A stretch of 64,000 nt of DNA. Origin: Pandoraea pnomenusa. Lineage in GTDB: Bacteria > Pseudomonadota > Gammaproteobacteria > Burkholderiales > Burkholderiaceae. The stretch is from the NCBI RefSeq assembly GCF_000767615.3, contig NZ_CP009553.3, positions 4,278,001 through 4,342,000 on the forward strand, written 5' to 3'. The notes below the pieces were generated by a model, which had not been told where the DNA came from, searched no databases, and saw only the letters and a program-made list of their open reading frames with translations. Below are positions 46,169 through 55,362 of this stretch, piece after piece (position 1 is the first letter of the stretch; the number at the start of each line of letters is the position of its first letter). Made by a program: the position numbers and the translations under genes.

Positions 46169-47922
46169 CGCCGCTTGCCCGCCGCACGACCTCGCTTGTT
46201 TTCAGTAGATTCATTCGAATGCCTTCCCATTCCGGTGTACCGGTGCCCGACGAGCTGTCGGACACGACGCCTGCAAGATTCGCACGATTGCCCGCCGCGT
46301 ACCGTCGCACGCAATGGCAGTGGACGATCGCAGGCATTTCCGCATTGGCCATGGTTCTCTGCCTCGTCGCGTGGCAGACACTGGCTCACATCACCCTTGC
46401 GCAACGCGCCGGTGTGCAGTTTCGCGCGCAGCGCAACGCCGCGGCGCTTGCTCAGCGTATCTCGCACGCTGCGGCCACCGGGATGCCGATCGCCCGCATC
46501 AGCCGCATAGACGAAGCTTTCGAGAAATGCCTGCTCTCCGAGCCTGACATTCAATCGATCCGGCTTCTGAATCTGAGCTCGGGAAGTGTAATTGCGCGGG
46601 CCGATCGTGCGCCCGCGGTCCATGCGCATCCGCTGGAGGCCACGAGTGAAGTGGTCATCAACGGTACCGCCAGGTACACGGTGCGGGTGAGTGCCGCGTG
46701 GACGCCAGGAGAAAGCACGTCACTGATGCAAACCGTCTGGCTGTTCCTGGTTGCCCTGGCGAGTGGCGGTTGCATGATCTACGAATTCATGCGCTATCGG
46801 CGATGTCGCGACGTAATCGAGGATAAACCGGCTGCGGGACGCGCGCGGCGAATCGAATGGCAGCGGATGGCCGATGACGCGACTCGACGCTTTGCGCGGG
46901 TGCTCGTTGCCACGTCGCTCGGCGCAATCCTGGCCTGGTGCCTTCACGCAAGCGCTCCGATGTTTGCGGCTATCACGCTCGGCGCCATTGTCGGTACCCT
47001 CCTGTCGCGCGGCCTCGATCGCTATGGTCTGCCCCGGTTTCCGCCAATTTTCCTATGCCTTGCGACGGGCTGTGTCCTGATGGTGCTTGACTTGCCGGAA
47101 CCCTGGTGGGGAATAGCGCCTGTCGCGGCAGGCGTCCTGTTGCTGGACACGAGCAGCGCCGACGCTTTCGTGCCGACGCAGCGCCTGGGTGCTGCGCGCC
47201 GTTTCCATTCGGGGCTGCCCGGGTTCGACGCCGCCATCGCCACCGGGTTGCTGGTGGGCGGCCCGGTTTGGGGCATCGCGCTGGCCGTTGCCGCGCCCGC
47301 CTGGTGGATGCCGCTGCTACTTCTGGTTCCTGCGGCGTTTGGCGCCGCAATGTCCGCGTCGCACGGTCCCGACCGGTTCGTGCGCGCACACGCAGGCGAC
47401 CTCACCCCCACACCTGCACTCGTTGCCGCTGTTGCGCTAACAGGGGTCGGACTCGGGCTCGTCGCACTGACGCCAGATGCGACTTCGCCCCACGCACTTC
47501 ACACCTTTCGGGCCTTGAACCCTGATTGGCGCGGCATGCTCCTATGTTTCGTGATCTGGCTGGTGTTGCAAATTCGCTGGCATCCTTTGCATGGCATGAC
47601 GGCGATGCTACTCGCGTCCGTCGCCGCACTCTCTCCCATGCTGGCGCCCGATTGGGAGATCATCGCACTGGTCGGAAAGGCTTATCTGCTGGGGGAGGCA
47701 TGGCGCGCTGTCTCGCGACTGACCGGCGTTGCCGACTGGTGTCACCGGGGATTCTGGTTTGCGGTAACTGCAATCGCCGCGGGGTCGATCTGGTACGTCG
47801 TTGATCTGCTTACCGCTTCCGCGCCGTCAAGCGATTACGCATTCGGCATGATGGGCCTCCCCATGCTACTCGGCGCGTGGGCCATCGATCGTTGGGTGGA
47901 GTGGCAACATGACACTCCCTGA
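46165..47922 (+). CDS. polytopic membrane protein with N-terminal periplasmic sensor-like domain
   Basis: The 585-residue protein starts like the 45560 product: a membrane segment (about 53-75), a periplasmic domain (about 80-185, with ISRIDEAFEKCLLSEPDIQSIRLLNLSSGSVIARADR) and a second segment (about 187-210). After a basic cytoplasmic loop it continues with about ten further hydrophobic segments to the C-terminus (about 245-580). The last part resembles a transporter or a membrane sensor core, but I cannot assign a family; an MFS-like reading is possible. The GTG start overlaps the previous stop (GTGA). An ATG at 46219 is an alternative start. The next gene begins 14 bases inside its end. 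The pairing with a binding protein suggests ligand sensing or uptake. Confidence 0.78.
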   Translation: MTPLARRTTSLVFSRFIRMPSHSGVPVPDELSDTTPARFARLPAAYRRTQWQWTIAGISALAMVLCLVAWQTLAHITLAQRAGVQFRAQRNAAALAQRISHAAATGMPIARISRIDEAFEKCLLSEPDIQSIRLLNLSSGSVIARADRAPAVHAHPLEATSEVVINGTARYTVRVSAAWTPGESTSLMQTVWLFLVALASGGCMIYEFMRYRRCRDVIEDKPAAGRARRIEWQRMADDATRRFARVLVATSLGAILAWCLHASAPMFAAITLGAIVGTLLSRGLDRYGLPRFPPIFLCLATGCVLMVLDLPEPWWGIAPVAAGVLLLDTSSADAFVPTQRLGAARRFHSGLPGFDAAIATGLLVGGPVWGIALAVAAPAWWMPLLLLVPAAFGAAMSASHGPDRFVRAHAGDLTPTPALVAAVALTGVGLGLVALTPDATSPHALHTFRALNPDWRGMLLCFVIWLVLQIRWHPLHGMTAMLLASVAALSPMLAPDWEIIALVGKAYLLGEAWRAVSRLTGVADWCHRGFWFAVTAIAAGSIWYVVDLLTASAPSSDYAFGMMGLPMLLGAWAIDRWVEWQHDTP

Positions 47923-48937
47923 TGTCTCACGGTTTGCCGCGACCTTGCGCGGCATTCGCCTGTCCCTCGCGCTCGCGCTTGCCCCGCTCGCAGCCATTGC
48001 CGCGCAGCCGTCGCCCCATATCGTCATGGTCACGCCGCGCGGTATGCACGAGGCGGAGTTCGCCTTCCTGAGCTATTTCAGGCAACGTGGGGTCGAGGTT
48101 CGACTTACCCTGCTGGAATACGATCAGCCGTTGCTGCTTCAGTCCCGTATCCGGACGCTCAGGCCCGATCTGGTCTACACGTGGGGCACACCGGCCTCCC
48201 TCGCCGTACTGGGACAGTTCACCCAACGCACACATTCACCCGGGATCAGCGATATTCCAGTGGTATTCGCTGAGGTTGCGGACCCCGTCGGCTCCCATCT
48301 GCTTCCCCGGCTTTCGGTCCACGGCCCCAACGTTACGGGGGTTATCCACATCGCCCCCATGGCTGCGCAACTCGCCGCATTGCGGACGTTCAGACCGTTG
48401 CGGAAAATCGGCTACCTTGCCAATCCCGCCGAGCCCAACACGCTGACGACTGTGGCGGAACTCCAGCGGGCGGCGAAACGCGAGCCTTTCGAGCTCGTCA
48501 AACGCGCATTGCCCCTGCACGACGGGTCGCCGAGCGCGGCCGACATCGATCCCCTGGTTCACGAACTTGCCGATGCCGGCATCGACATGCTCTACGTCGA
48601 ACCGAGTACCTTTCTGGCATCGACCTATCGTGATGCCCTCATGAACGCTGCCCTCAAGTGGCGCGTACCAACGTTCTGCGCAACGCAGAGCATTGTGCGC
48701 AAGTCGGGGTGCCTGATGGGACTGGTCTCGGACGAGGCCGACGTCGGCCGGCTGGCTGCGGCCAAGGCCTACGCCATACTTCATGACGGCGTGGCGCCCG
48801 CAAACATTCCGGTCGAGTTCGTCCACCGCTATACGCTGATCGCCAATTTCGACACCGCGCTGCGCCTGGATATCGAACTGCCGCTGGCGCTGCTGGACGT
48901 CGCACAGCCGTCGCATTCCCGGCCGTTGCCTCCGTAA
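47909..48937 (+). CDS. ABC-type substrate-binding protein (PF04392-like)
   Basis: The 342-residue protein has a signal peptide (cleavage near 31, LALALAPLAAIAAQ). Its periplasmic binding-protein fold resembles the ABC_sub_bind/TrpX-like family (HIVMVTPRGMHEAEFAFLSYFRQRGVEV, then IPVVFAEVADPVGSHLL and NVTGVIH). Such proteins usually bind aromatic amino acids or other small ligands and deliver them to a permease and ATPase, but neither gene is here. It overlaps the membrane protein gene by 14 bases and ends the coupled set. It may instead present a ligand to the two sensor-like membrane proteins. Confidence 0.88.
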   Translation: MTLPDVSRFAATLRGIRLSLALALAPLAAIAAQPSPHIVMVTPRGMHEAEFAFLSYFRQRGVEVRLTLLEYDQPLLLQSRIRTLRPDLVYTWGTPASLAVLGQFTQRTHSPGISDIPVVFAEVADPVGSHLLPRLSVHGPNVTGVIHIAPMAAQLAALRTFRPLRKIGYLANPAEPNTLTTVAELQRAAKREPFELVKRALPLHDGSPSAADIDPLVHELADAGIDMLYVEPSTFLASTYRDALMNAALKWRVPTFCATQSIVRKSGCLMGLVSDEADVGRLAAAKAYAILHDGVAPANIPVEFVHRYTLIANFDTALRLDIELPLALLDVAQPSHSRPLPP

Positions 48938-48951
48938 AACAACGCCGGGAA

Positions 48952-48976
48952 GGAACTGAAGCGCGCCTGACGTTAC
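48952..48976 (+). promoter_or_regulatory. ECF-type promoter box before sctW
   Basis: GGAAC (48952-48956), 15 bases, GTTAC (48972-48976). It ends 40 bases before the sctW start and would drive the sctW-sctV set. It shares CCTGACGTTAC with the 39781 box. Confidence 0.65.
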
Positions 48977-49016
48977 ACAAGGCCGTAAGCGGTGAAAGCG
49001 CCGCAACGAGACCACC

Positions 49017-50249
49017 ATGGCGACTTCAAGAATCGATCCCCAATCTGCAATCGGGCGTGTTCCCCCTCGCGGGCGCAACACGACGACCGGCACCAGACAG
49101 CGACTGTTTGGTCGGGATCTGACGGTGCGCGCCAACGCAAGAGCCCAATCCGTGCTCAAGCGACTCGGCGGCGGTCGCCTCGGCTCGGCATCTCGCCGGC
49201 CTGTACTGGACAGGCGCGTGCGCGGCGGAAAGGCGCGCGAGAAGGCCGATATCGATACGGCGGACGAATACTTCGGCATGCTCGACGAGGGCGCGGACCC
49301 TCTTGCCCGAAAATCCCTGGAGCAAAGCTGTCTGAACGGGGACAACCCTCGTCAATCCGCACGCCAGTGGTATGAAGACCCTGCCGAGCAATATGCAGCA
49401 CTGGAGAAGGTGCTCGAATCCAGCAGCGTATCCAACGATGCCGTCGTGCGGGCGCGGATCGAAGATGCGCTCGCCGAACTCCTTGCCGAGGAGGGCGATG
49501 CAATTCATGCCACGATCAATTCGGCAAGGGCTGCCACCGAGTTCGCCGAGATAACACAAGGCGGTGCCTCCGATGCGCGGGCCATTACGCAGACTTACGA
49601 CGATATTGTGTTCGATCCGGAACGCAACCTCGCGCGGGTGCTGAATCTCGTGGTCGAGCGATTTCCCGGTCGCCCATTGAGCGGGGCGATCTCCGCAATC
49701 CGGCGTGCGCTGGGAGACGATCTCTCCGCACGCAGGCAATCCGCGCCGGACGAGCGATTAAGACTCCTGGTGTCAGACCTTTACTACGTGAGTGTAGCTA
49801 CCACCGTGTTACTCACATGCACGCAGTTGGCCGAGCGGATTTCTGCGCAAGCGCCCGAAGGGGCGACCGACCATGGCCTCACTGACGAAGTATTGATGCG
49901 CAGAATCGCACACTGGACGATCGATCGCTGGCTGCCGTCCAACCGTGTGACGGAACTGGTCGACATGCTGCCGGACGATGGCGTCCCTGCCAGGATCACG
50001 CTGATGTCGGGCCTGCGCAAGATCACCGCCGCGCTGCCCGATCAACTCTATATCGACAAGGATCACCGGTTCCTCGTGGCCGACACGGTCCAACAGGTGC
50101 TTGACGAAATCATCGACGTGGAGATCGATGACCTTGCGATTGACGACGCCTTCGACGACATCGTTGTGATGGATCAGGCTGCCCCGATCTCCGCCGCGTC
50201 ACCGGACGCCATCTCGACGCACGCGAGTTCGTCGCCTCGAACGGAGTGA
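49017..50249 (+). CDS. sctW: T3SS gatekeeper SctW (YopN/BopN/InvE family)
   Basis: The 410-residue protein has a disordered N-terminal secretion region (1-75) and the helical HrpJ/InvE-type body (about 80-380), with the chaperone-like and TyeA-like parts fused. YopN and TyeA are separate in Yersinia; the fused type (MxiC, BopN) is 350-410 residues, as here. It blocks early effector export until host contact. It begins the set sctW, chaperone, sctX, sctY, sctV, the same order as yopN-tyeA-sycN-yscX-yscY-yscV. The C-terminus is acidic (IDVEIDDLAIDDAFDDIVV). Confidence 0.88.
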   Translation: MATSRIDPQSAIGRVPPRGRNTTTGTRQRLFGRDLTVRANARAQSVLKRLGGGRLGSASRRPVLDRRVRGGKAREKADIDTADEYFGMLDEGADPLARKSLEQSCLNGDNPRQSARQWYEDPAEQYAALEKVLESSSVSNDAVVRARIEDALAELLAEEGDAIHATINSARAATEFAEITQGGASDARAITQTYDDIVFDPERNLARVLNLVVERFPGRPLSGAISAIRRALGDDLSARRQSAPDERLRLLVSDLYYVSVATTVLLTCTQLAERISAQAPEGATDHGLTDEVLMRRIAHWTIDRWLPSNRVTELVDMLPDDGVPARITLMSGLRKITAALPDQLYIDKDHRFLVADTVQQVLDEIIDVEIDDLAIDDAFDDIVVMDQAAPISAASPDAISTHASSSPRTE

Positions 50250-50253
50250 ATGA

Positions 50254-50643
50254 ATGAGCCTCTCGCAGGAAGTCCGCGCTTTCGGTCTCTCGTTGGGGTT
50301 GACCGAATGGACCTTGAATGCGTCCGGCGTGGCGGAAGCCGCGCTCGGCGACGATTACATCATCAGCGTGGAGTCGCTGGGCGACGACGCCATCGTGCTC
50401 GCCACCTGGCGACGCCCATACATGGAAGCGTCGGCCATGGAGAACTTGTTGCGAGGTGCATGGCTCCACGAGAACACGCCGCTTTTCGACGTCATGCAGG
50501 TGGGCGTGCTGCACCAGGGCGCGGATACCACCGTGATTCTTGCGCGCCGCGAGGCCGCATCCCGTCTGAATTCAACGCTTATGGAAACCTGGCTGGCGCA
50601 TTTCATGGGCCTTTTCGATGCCATTGAGGGTCATGTCGCCTGA
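50254..50643 (+). CDS. SycN-like class I chaperone
   Basis: The 129-residue protein is acidic and CesT-like, with strands in the middle (DDYIISVESLGDDAIVLATWRRPY) and a final helix (WLAHFMGLFDAIEG). It stands directly between sctW and sctX, the place of sycN in Yersinia, and may hold SctW (YopN). The gap to sctW is 4 bases and to sctX 14 bases. Confidence 0.82.
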   Translation: MSLSQEVRAFGLSLGLTEWTLNASGVAEAALGDDYIISVESLGDDAIVLATWRRPYMEASAMENLLRGAWLHENTPLFDVMQVGVLHQGADTTVILARREAASRLNSTLMETWLAHFMGLFDAIEGHVA

Positions 50644-50657
50644 GGAGATGCCATTTC

Positions 50658-51050
50658 ATGTCAAGCCGTATCGACGCTGCCGCCTTGTTGAACTTCAGTC
50701 GCGGCATCGAACTCGTCGTCAATCGCGAGAACGACATCCGATCATTGCCACGCGTCACGCAATCGATGATCAGTGTGTCGCCGGGTCGCGCGAAGATCGA
50801 CGCGCTCCTGCGAAAACCTTCGCACGAGGAGCGACTAATGGGGCTGCTCAGACCCAACCTGCCGCCAAATCTTCTGGACGCTCACGCTACCGAGCAATCG
50901 CTCGTCGCGTTGACTCAGAGTCTTCGGCAAGCCGCGGCGGCCGGCGGCGAGCACGCACAGATACTGCGGCGCGCCGCGGCCATTGTGTCGGAAGAGTCCA
51001 AGTCGAGAGAGTTGGTGGGTGCCTACAAACGTGCCCTCGTTTCAGCATGA
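50658..51050 (+). CDS. sctX: T3SS export protein SctX (YscX family)
   Basis: The 130-residue protein is helical at the C-terminus (LLRPNLPPNLLDAHATEQSLVALTQSLRQAAAAGGEHAQILRRAA, then ELVGAYKRALVSA) and extended at the N-terminus. Length, layout and the place between a SycN-like chaperone, sctY and sctV fit YscX, which is secreted and needs SctY and SctV. SctX is restricted to Ysc-type and related systems, so its presence places this system in that group. The stop overlaps the sctY start (ATGA). Confidence 0.8.
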   Translation: MSSRIDAAALLNFSRGIELVVNRENDIRSLPRVTQSMISVSPGRAKIDALLRKPSHEERLMGLLRPNLPPNLLDAHATEQSLVALTQSLRQAAAAGGEHAQILRRAAAIVSEESKSRELVGAYKRALVSA

Positions 51051-51457
51051 CGTCGCCCAAGAAATCCCGGCCGAGACTCGATCCTCAGCAAGTCACGCTG
51101 GCGTTGTTCCTGGCACATACGTACCTCGAATACCACTTGCCCGCAAAGGCCAACGCGCTGCTGCACGCACTGCAGGTGAGCGGCGCCGCGACCGGAAATG
51201 TCTATGTGCTTCGTGCCATTGCGCTGGTGAGAATGGAGAAGCCGGAACAGGCGCTCGCCTTGCTGGATGAAGCGGCGCTCAAGGGAGAGTTGGCGCCGGG
51301 CTACCACCTGGTTCGCGCTCAGGCGCTCGCCGTGTCAGGCCGACACGGCGAGGCCACCGAGGCCTTTCGATGCTTTATGGACAGCCCGGAGAGCGCGTAT
51401 GCACCGGAGACGCCCGGGCAGGGAATTCTGCGCGATCGACGCATTTCACAGGACTGA
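51047..51457 (+). CDS. sctY: SctX chaperone SctY (YscY family)
   Basis: The 136-residue protein is a small TPR-type protein (LFLAHTYLEYHLPAKANALLHALQVSGAATGNVYVLRAIALVRMEKPEQALALLDEAALKGELAPGYHLVRAQALAVSGRHGEATEAF). This is the form of YscY, which binds YscX and links it to SctV. The ATG overlaps the sctX stop. The longer frame from 50618 is a shadow of sctX. It precedes sctV by 6 bases. Confidence 0.85.
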   Translation: MTSPKKSRPRLDPQQVTLALFLAHTYLEYHLPAKANALLHALQVSGAATGNVYVLRAIALVRMEKPEQALALLDEAALKGELAPGYHLVRAQALAVSGRHGEATEAFRCFMDSPESAYAPETPGQGILRDRRISQD

Positions 51458-51463
51458 CGCATC

Positions 51464-53569
51464 ATGCCAACGCTGCACCGAAAACTACAACGTCTGGTGG
51501 AATTCATTACCAGCCGGAATGACCTGATCCTGGCAGTGGTGGTCGTGGGCATCATCTTCATGATGATCCTTCCGCTGCCAACGCCACTTGTTGACGCACT
51601 AATCGCCACCAACATGAGCCTCTCGGCCATCCTGCTGATGGTCGCGATGTACCTGCCTTCACCGCTCGCATTCTCCTCATTTCCCACGGTGCTTCTGGTG
51701 ACCACGCTGTTCCGGCTGGGGATCAGCATCGCCACCACACGGCTGATCCTGCTCAATGGCGATGCCGGACACATCGTGGATACCTTCGGCAATTTCGTCG
51801 TCGGCGGCAACCTGGTCGTCGGCCTGGTGGTGTTTCTGATTCTCACGATCGTGCAGTTTGTCGTGATCACCAAAGGGGCCGAGCGGGTGGCCGAAGTGGC
51901 CGCGCGCTTCTCGCTCGACGCCATGCCTGGAAAGCAGATGTCGATCGACGGCGATCTTCGCGCCAACACTATCGACATGGAGGAAGCCAAACGTCGACGC
52001 GCCATCGTCGAGAAGGAGAGCCAGTTGTACGGCGCGATGGACGGTGCGATGAAGTTCGTCAAGGGAGACGCCATCGCCGGCCTGATCATCGTGGCCGTCA
52101 ACCTCGTCGGCGGCATGATCATCGGCACCGTGCAGCGCGGTCTAAGCGCCTCCGAAGCCGTTCATATCTACTCGATCCTCACCATCGGCGATGGCTTGAT
52201 CGCGCAGATTCCGGCATTGTTCATCGCCATCTGCGCAGGCATGATCGTGACGCGCGTGTCATCGGATACGGGCAAACCCAGCAACATTGGCCGCGATATC
52301 GGTGAGCAGATCCTCGCTCGCCCACGCCCGTTGCTCATCGGTGCCTCGACGATGCTCGGGATGGCGTTGATCCCGGGTATGCCCACCCTGACGTTCCTCG
52401 GTCTTGCCGTCCTGATCGGCAGCGTCGGTTATGGACTGTCGCAGCCAAAGCGACGCGGGAAGGACAGCCCTGAGGGCATTGACGACATGCCCGGCGCGCA
52501 GGGCGACGCGGCGAAAGACAAGAGCGGCGCTGTCTCGGATGACGAACTGACCCCCACCGTGCCGCTCTTGCTCGACGTCGCCGAGGATTTGCGCAGAAGT
52601 TTCAGCGCGAAACAATTGAACGAAGAGCTCATTGCAATTCGACGCGCACTTTACTTCGATCTTGGGGTGCCATTTCCCGGTATTCAACTTCGCTTCAATC
52701 AGAACCTTCCCGCAGGCACCTACAGCATTCTCCTCTCGGAAGTGCCTGTCGCCGAGGGTCGGCTGCGTCCCGATCACATTCTGGTCAGGGAGAGCCGCAA
52801 CAACATCGCCGCGCTCGGGGTGGAGATCGAAGAAGAGGCGCAGTTCCTGCCACACCTTCAAAGCTTGTGGGCACGCAGCGAGCTACGCGCACGGCTCACC
52901 GACGCCGGCATTCAGTGCATGGACAACGCGCAGATCCTGGGCTACCACCTCTCGTTCGTGCTCAAGAAACACGCCGCCGACTTTATCGGTATCCAGGAAA
53001 CGCGCGCGTTGCTGACGTCGATGGAGTCGCGATTCTCCGAACTCGTCAAGGAAGTCACGCGGATCATGCCACTGCAGAAGATCGCGGAGATCCTCCAGCG
53101 GCTGGTTTCCGAGAGCATCTCGGTGCGAAATCTGCGTGCCATCATGGAGTCGCTGATCGAGTGGGGACAAAAGGAGAAGGATTCCGTGCTGCTCACGGAG
53201 TACGTTCGTGGCACCCTCAAGCGCCAGATCTGTCATCGCCACACGAGCGGGCAAAACGCGCTTCCGGCCTATCTCCTGGCCCCCGATCTGGAAGAGGTCA
53301 TTCGCGGCGCCGTTCGGCAAACTTCCGGCGGCAGCTATCTCGCGCTCGACCCCAATCTTTCCAAGCGCGTGGTTGAACAGGTTCGCGAAACCGTGGGCGA
53401 CAGCATGGCTTTACTGCACCCGCCCGTGCTGCTTACTTCGATGGATATTCGGCGATACGTGAGAAAAATGGTCGAGGCGGAATGCCACGACCTGCATGTG
53501 TTGTCGTATCAGGAATTGACGCCCGACATCAATATTCAGCCCCTCGCACGCATCGAGGTCGCGGCATGA
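51464..53569 (+). CDS. sctV: T3SS export apparatus protein SctV
   Basis: The 701-residue FlhA/YscV-family protein has about eight membrane segments in the first 330 residues and a large cytoplasmic C-terminal domain that forms the nonameric ring. The FHIPEP region is well conserved (FPTVLLVTTLFRLGISIATTRLILL, then FVVITKGAERVAEVAARFSLDAMPGKQMSIDGDLRA). It receives chaperone-effector complexes. It ends the sctW-sctV set and is convergent with the STAS gene. Length and motifs are standard. Confidence 0.97.
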   Translation: MPTLHRKLQRLVEFITSRNDLILAVVVVGIIFMMILPLPTPLVDALIATNMSLSAILLMVAMYLPSPLAFSSFPTVLLVTTLFRLGISIATTRLILLNGDAGHIVDTFGNFVVGGNLVVGLVVFLILTIVQFVVITKGAERVAEVAARFSLDAMPGKQMSIDGDLRANTIDMEEAKRRRAIVEKESQLYGAMDGAMKFVKGDAIAGLIIVAVNLVGGMIIGTVQRGLSASEAVHIYSILTIGDGLIAQIPALFIAICAGMIVTRVSSDTGKPSNIGRDIGEQILARPRPLLIGASTMLGMALIPGMPTLTFLGLAVLIGSVGYGLSQPKRRGKDSPEGIDDMPGAQGDAAKDKSGAVSDDELTPTVPLLLDVAEDLRRSFSAKQLNEELIAIRRALYFDLGVPFPGIQLRFNQNLPAGTYSILLSEVPVAEGRLRPDHILVRESRNNIAALGVEIEEEAQFLPHLQSLWARSELRARLTDAGIQCMDNAQILGYHLSFVLKKHAADFIGIQETRALLTSMESRFSELVKEVTRIMPLQKIAEILQRLVSESISVRNLRAIMESLIEWGQKEKDSVLLTEYVRGTLKRQICHRHTSGQNALPAYLLAPDLEEVIRGAVRQTSGGSYLALDPNLSKRVVEQVRETVGDSMALLHPPVLLTSMDIRRYVRKMVEAECHDLHVLSYQELTPDINIQPLARIEVAA

Positions 53570-53610
53570 GACGCCTCACGTTGGCGTTCCTTGCCGGCCT
53601 GGGGCGCGTC

Positions 53611-53943
53611 TCACACGCGAGCGTCGACGTCATGTGCACTGGCGACCTGACGGAACAACGCGAGAAAGCCGCTGAGTTCGAAGATCTCGCGCGCCATGCC
53701 ATCGAGCCCGGTAATCAGCAAATCGCCGCCGTGCGTGCGCAACGTACGGCCGGCGTCGAGCACCACACGCAATCCCGCCGAACTGATGTAACTGAGCTCG
53801 GAAAAGTCGAATACCAACTTCTCGGGCGACTTCGCCAGCACTTCCTGCACTTGCCGCTCAAACTCCGCTGCCGCCGCACTGTCGAGCCGTCCGCTAACGG
53901 AGGTGACGAATGTGGGATGCGTAGTGTCGGTAACGATTCTCAC
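53611..53943 (-). CDS. STAS-domain anti-anti-sigma factor, BtrV-like
   Basis: The 110-residue protein is a single STAS domain, with FDFSELSYISSAGLRVVLDAGRTL (about 45-68), where the conserved phosphorylatable Ser is Ser55. In Bordetella, BtrV of this size is part of a partner switch (BtrU phosphatase, BtrW kinase, BtrV) that controls the T3SS. I chose the GTG at 53943 because AGGAG lies 7 bases before it; a longer frame to 54174 overlaps sctD on the other strand and is rejected. Neither a kinase nor a phosphatase gene is in the window. The gene faces sctV and is divergent from sctD. Confidence 0.85.
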   Translation of the reverse strand: MRIVTDTTHPTFVTSVSGRLDSAAAAEFERQVQEVLAKSPEKLVFDFSELSYISSAGLRVVLDAGRTLRTHGGDLLITGLDGMAREIFELSGFLALFRQVASAHDVDARV

Positions 53944-54009
53944 AGAACAACTCCTGGAAAGGAAATTCGGAACGCCTTCTGCTACTGAAGCGGCCGGAGA
54001 AAAAACATC

Positions 54010-55362
54010 ATGGACCAGAACCCTGCTTCTCTCGAACCCCGTGGAGCCCTGCACATTCTTAATGGGCACCATGCCGGGGTAGTCGTCGAGCTCAACGACT
54101 TCGATCATCTGAGCGTCGGCTCCGGCGTCGACAACGACATCATTCTTGCCGACGACACCATCGAAGCCCAGCATGCGCAGTTCAAGCGCGACAAGGCCGG
54201 ATGGCGCATTCTTGCCAGCGCGGCCGTGACTCGACAGAACGGCTTGGCCGTTGAACCCGAAACTTGGAATGCCGCCGACGGTGCCTTGCGGCTAGGTAAC
54301 ATTTGGCTTGCGTTGGTTCCTGAGGGCGGCACGCCGCCGGATCTTGCGTCAATCGAGCACGGCGCGCCCGCCATGGGCGTCGATAGCGGCGAGCAGGAAA
54401 GCGCGATACACGACGAAGGCAGCGCGATGGTGCCTCCCACATTGCCCGCCAGTCCGCCGAAGGCCAGACGCCCCGCACGCTGGCGACGTTTGCCGATGGT
54501 ACTGGTACCGGTGCTCCTGTTGCCTGCCGGACTGCTCCTGGGCATGACACAACGCCCCGGCACTTCGCCATCCGAGGCGGTCATCGCCCGCCCGTTGCCC
54601 GAGCTGGATCCCGCGCTCGCGAAGCTGTTGCAGGCACCGCGCTGGCGCGATCTCAAGGCGACCCCTCAAGAGGACGGCCGGGCCGTCATCCACGGGTGGC
54701 TGCCGGACGAGGGATCACTCGAGGCGTTGTCAATGCAGTTGGCTCGGGTCAAACCCCGGCCGATACTTCGCATTCGCACCGACGACGGCACCCGCGAAGC
54801 CGTCAAGACGCTCGTCACCGAGCTGGCGCCAGGACTTCACTCCGAATACGCGAAGAATGGACACGTCGTGCTGAGCGGCGCTGCCGCGGACGAACAAAGC
54901 GTTGACGGGGTTGTCGCGAGACTCAAGAAGCAGATCCCCGAACTGAACGTGAAGACCGAAGGCATTGAATATCTGCCCACGGTCGTCGACCAACTCCAGA
55001 AGACATTGGAGGCCGAGAAAATTGCTGGCGTTCGCGCGAGCTGGGATGGCCGCCAGGTCAAATTGACCGGCACGGTGTCGCCTGTTTCGGAAGCCCGTTT
55101 GCAAACGTTGCTGCAAGCATTCGACCAGCGCTACCGAAGCGCCATCCCGTTCGAGGCAACCCTCACGCGCGACCTCGGGCGATACGGTACCGGCCTGCCC
55201 TTCGCCATCCGCTCGGTGGTCGGAGGCAACGCGCCATATATTGTGCTCGAAGATGGAACCATGCTGACCCCTGGCGGTACGTACGCAGGTTGGCGGCTCA
55301 AAGACGTCGACGCCACCAACCTAACGTTCGATGCACCTCAACTGCTTGTGGTCAAACGATGA
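54010..55362 (+). CDS. sctD: T3SS inner-membrane ring protein SctD
   Basis: The 450-residue protein has an N-terminal FHA-like cytoplasmic domain (about 12-105, HILNGHHAGVVVELN and VGSGVDNDIILADDTIEAQHAQF), one membrane segment (about 161-179) and a periplasmic ring-building part (about 195-450) with BON-like repeats. This is the YscD/BscD family. It forms the outer part of the inner-membrane ring around SctJ. The gene overlaps the EscE-like gene (ATGA). I found no GGAAC/GTTAC box in the 66 bases between it and the divergent STAS gene. Confidence 0.93.
   Translation: MDQNPASLEPRGALHILNGHHAGVVVELNDFDHLSVGSGVDNDIILADDTIEAQHAQFKRDKAGWRILASAAVTRQNGLAVEPETWNAADGALRLGNIWLALVPEGGTPPDLASIEHGAPAMGVDSGEQESAIHDEGSAMVPPTLPASPPKARRPARWRRLPMVLVPVLLLPAGLLLGMTQRPGTSPSEAVIARPLPELDPALAKLLQAPRWRDLKATPQEDGRAVIHGWLPDEGSLEALSMQLARVKPRPILRIRTDDGTREAVKTLVTELAPGLHSEYAKNGHVVLSGAAADEQSVDGVVARLKKQIPELNVKTEGIEYLPTVVDQLQKTLEAEKIAGVRASWDGRQVKLTGTVSPVSEARLQTLLQAFDQRYRSAIPFEATLTRDLGRYGTGLPFAIRSVVGGNAPYIVLEDGTMLTPGGTYAGWRLKDVDATNLTFDAPQLLVVKR

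Noticed and set aside
53972..53997. GGAAC before sctD as a further ECF-type box
   Set aside because: The GTTAC half is missing at 15 or 16 bases distance.
53944..54174. N-terminal extension of the STAS gene
   Set aside because: It overlaps the sctD start on the other strand; the GTG at 53943 has AGGAG at good spacing and gives a complete STAS domain.
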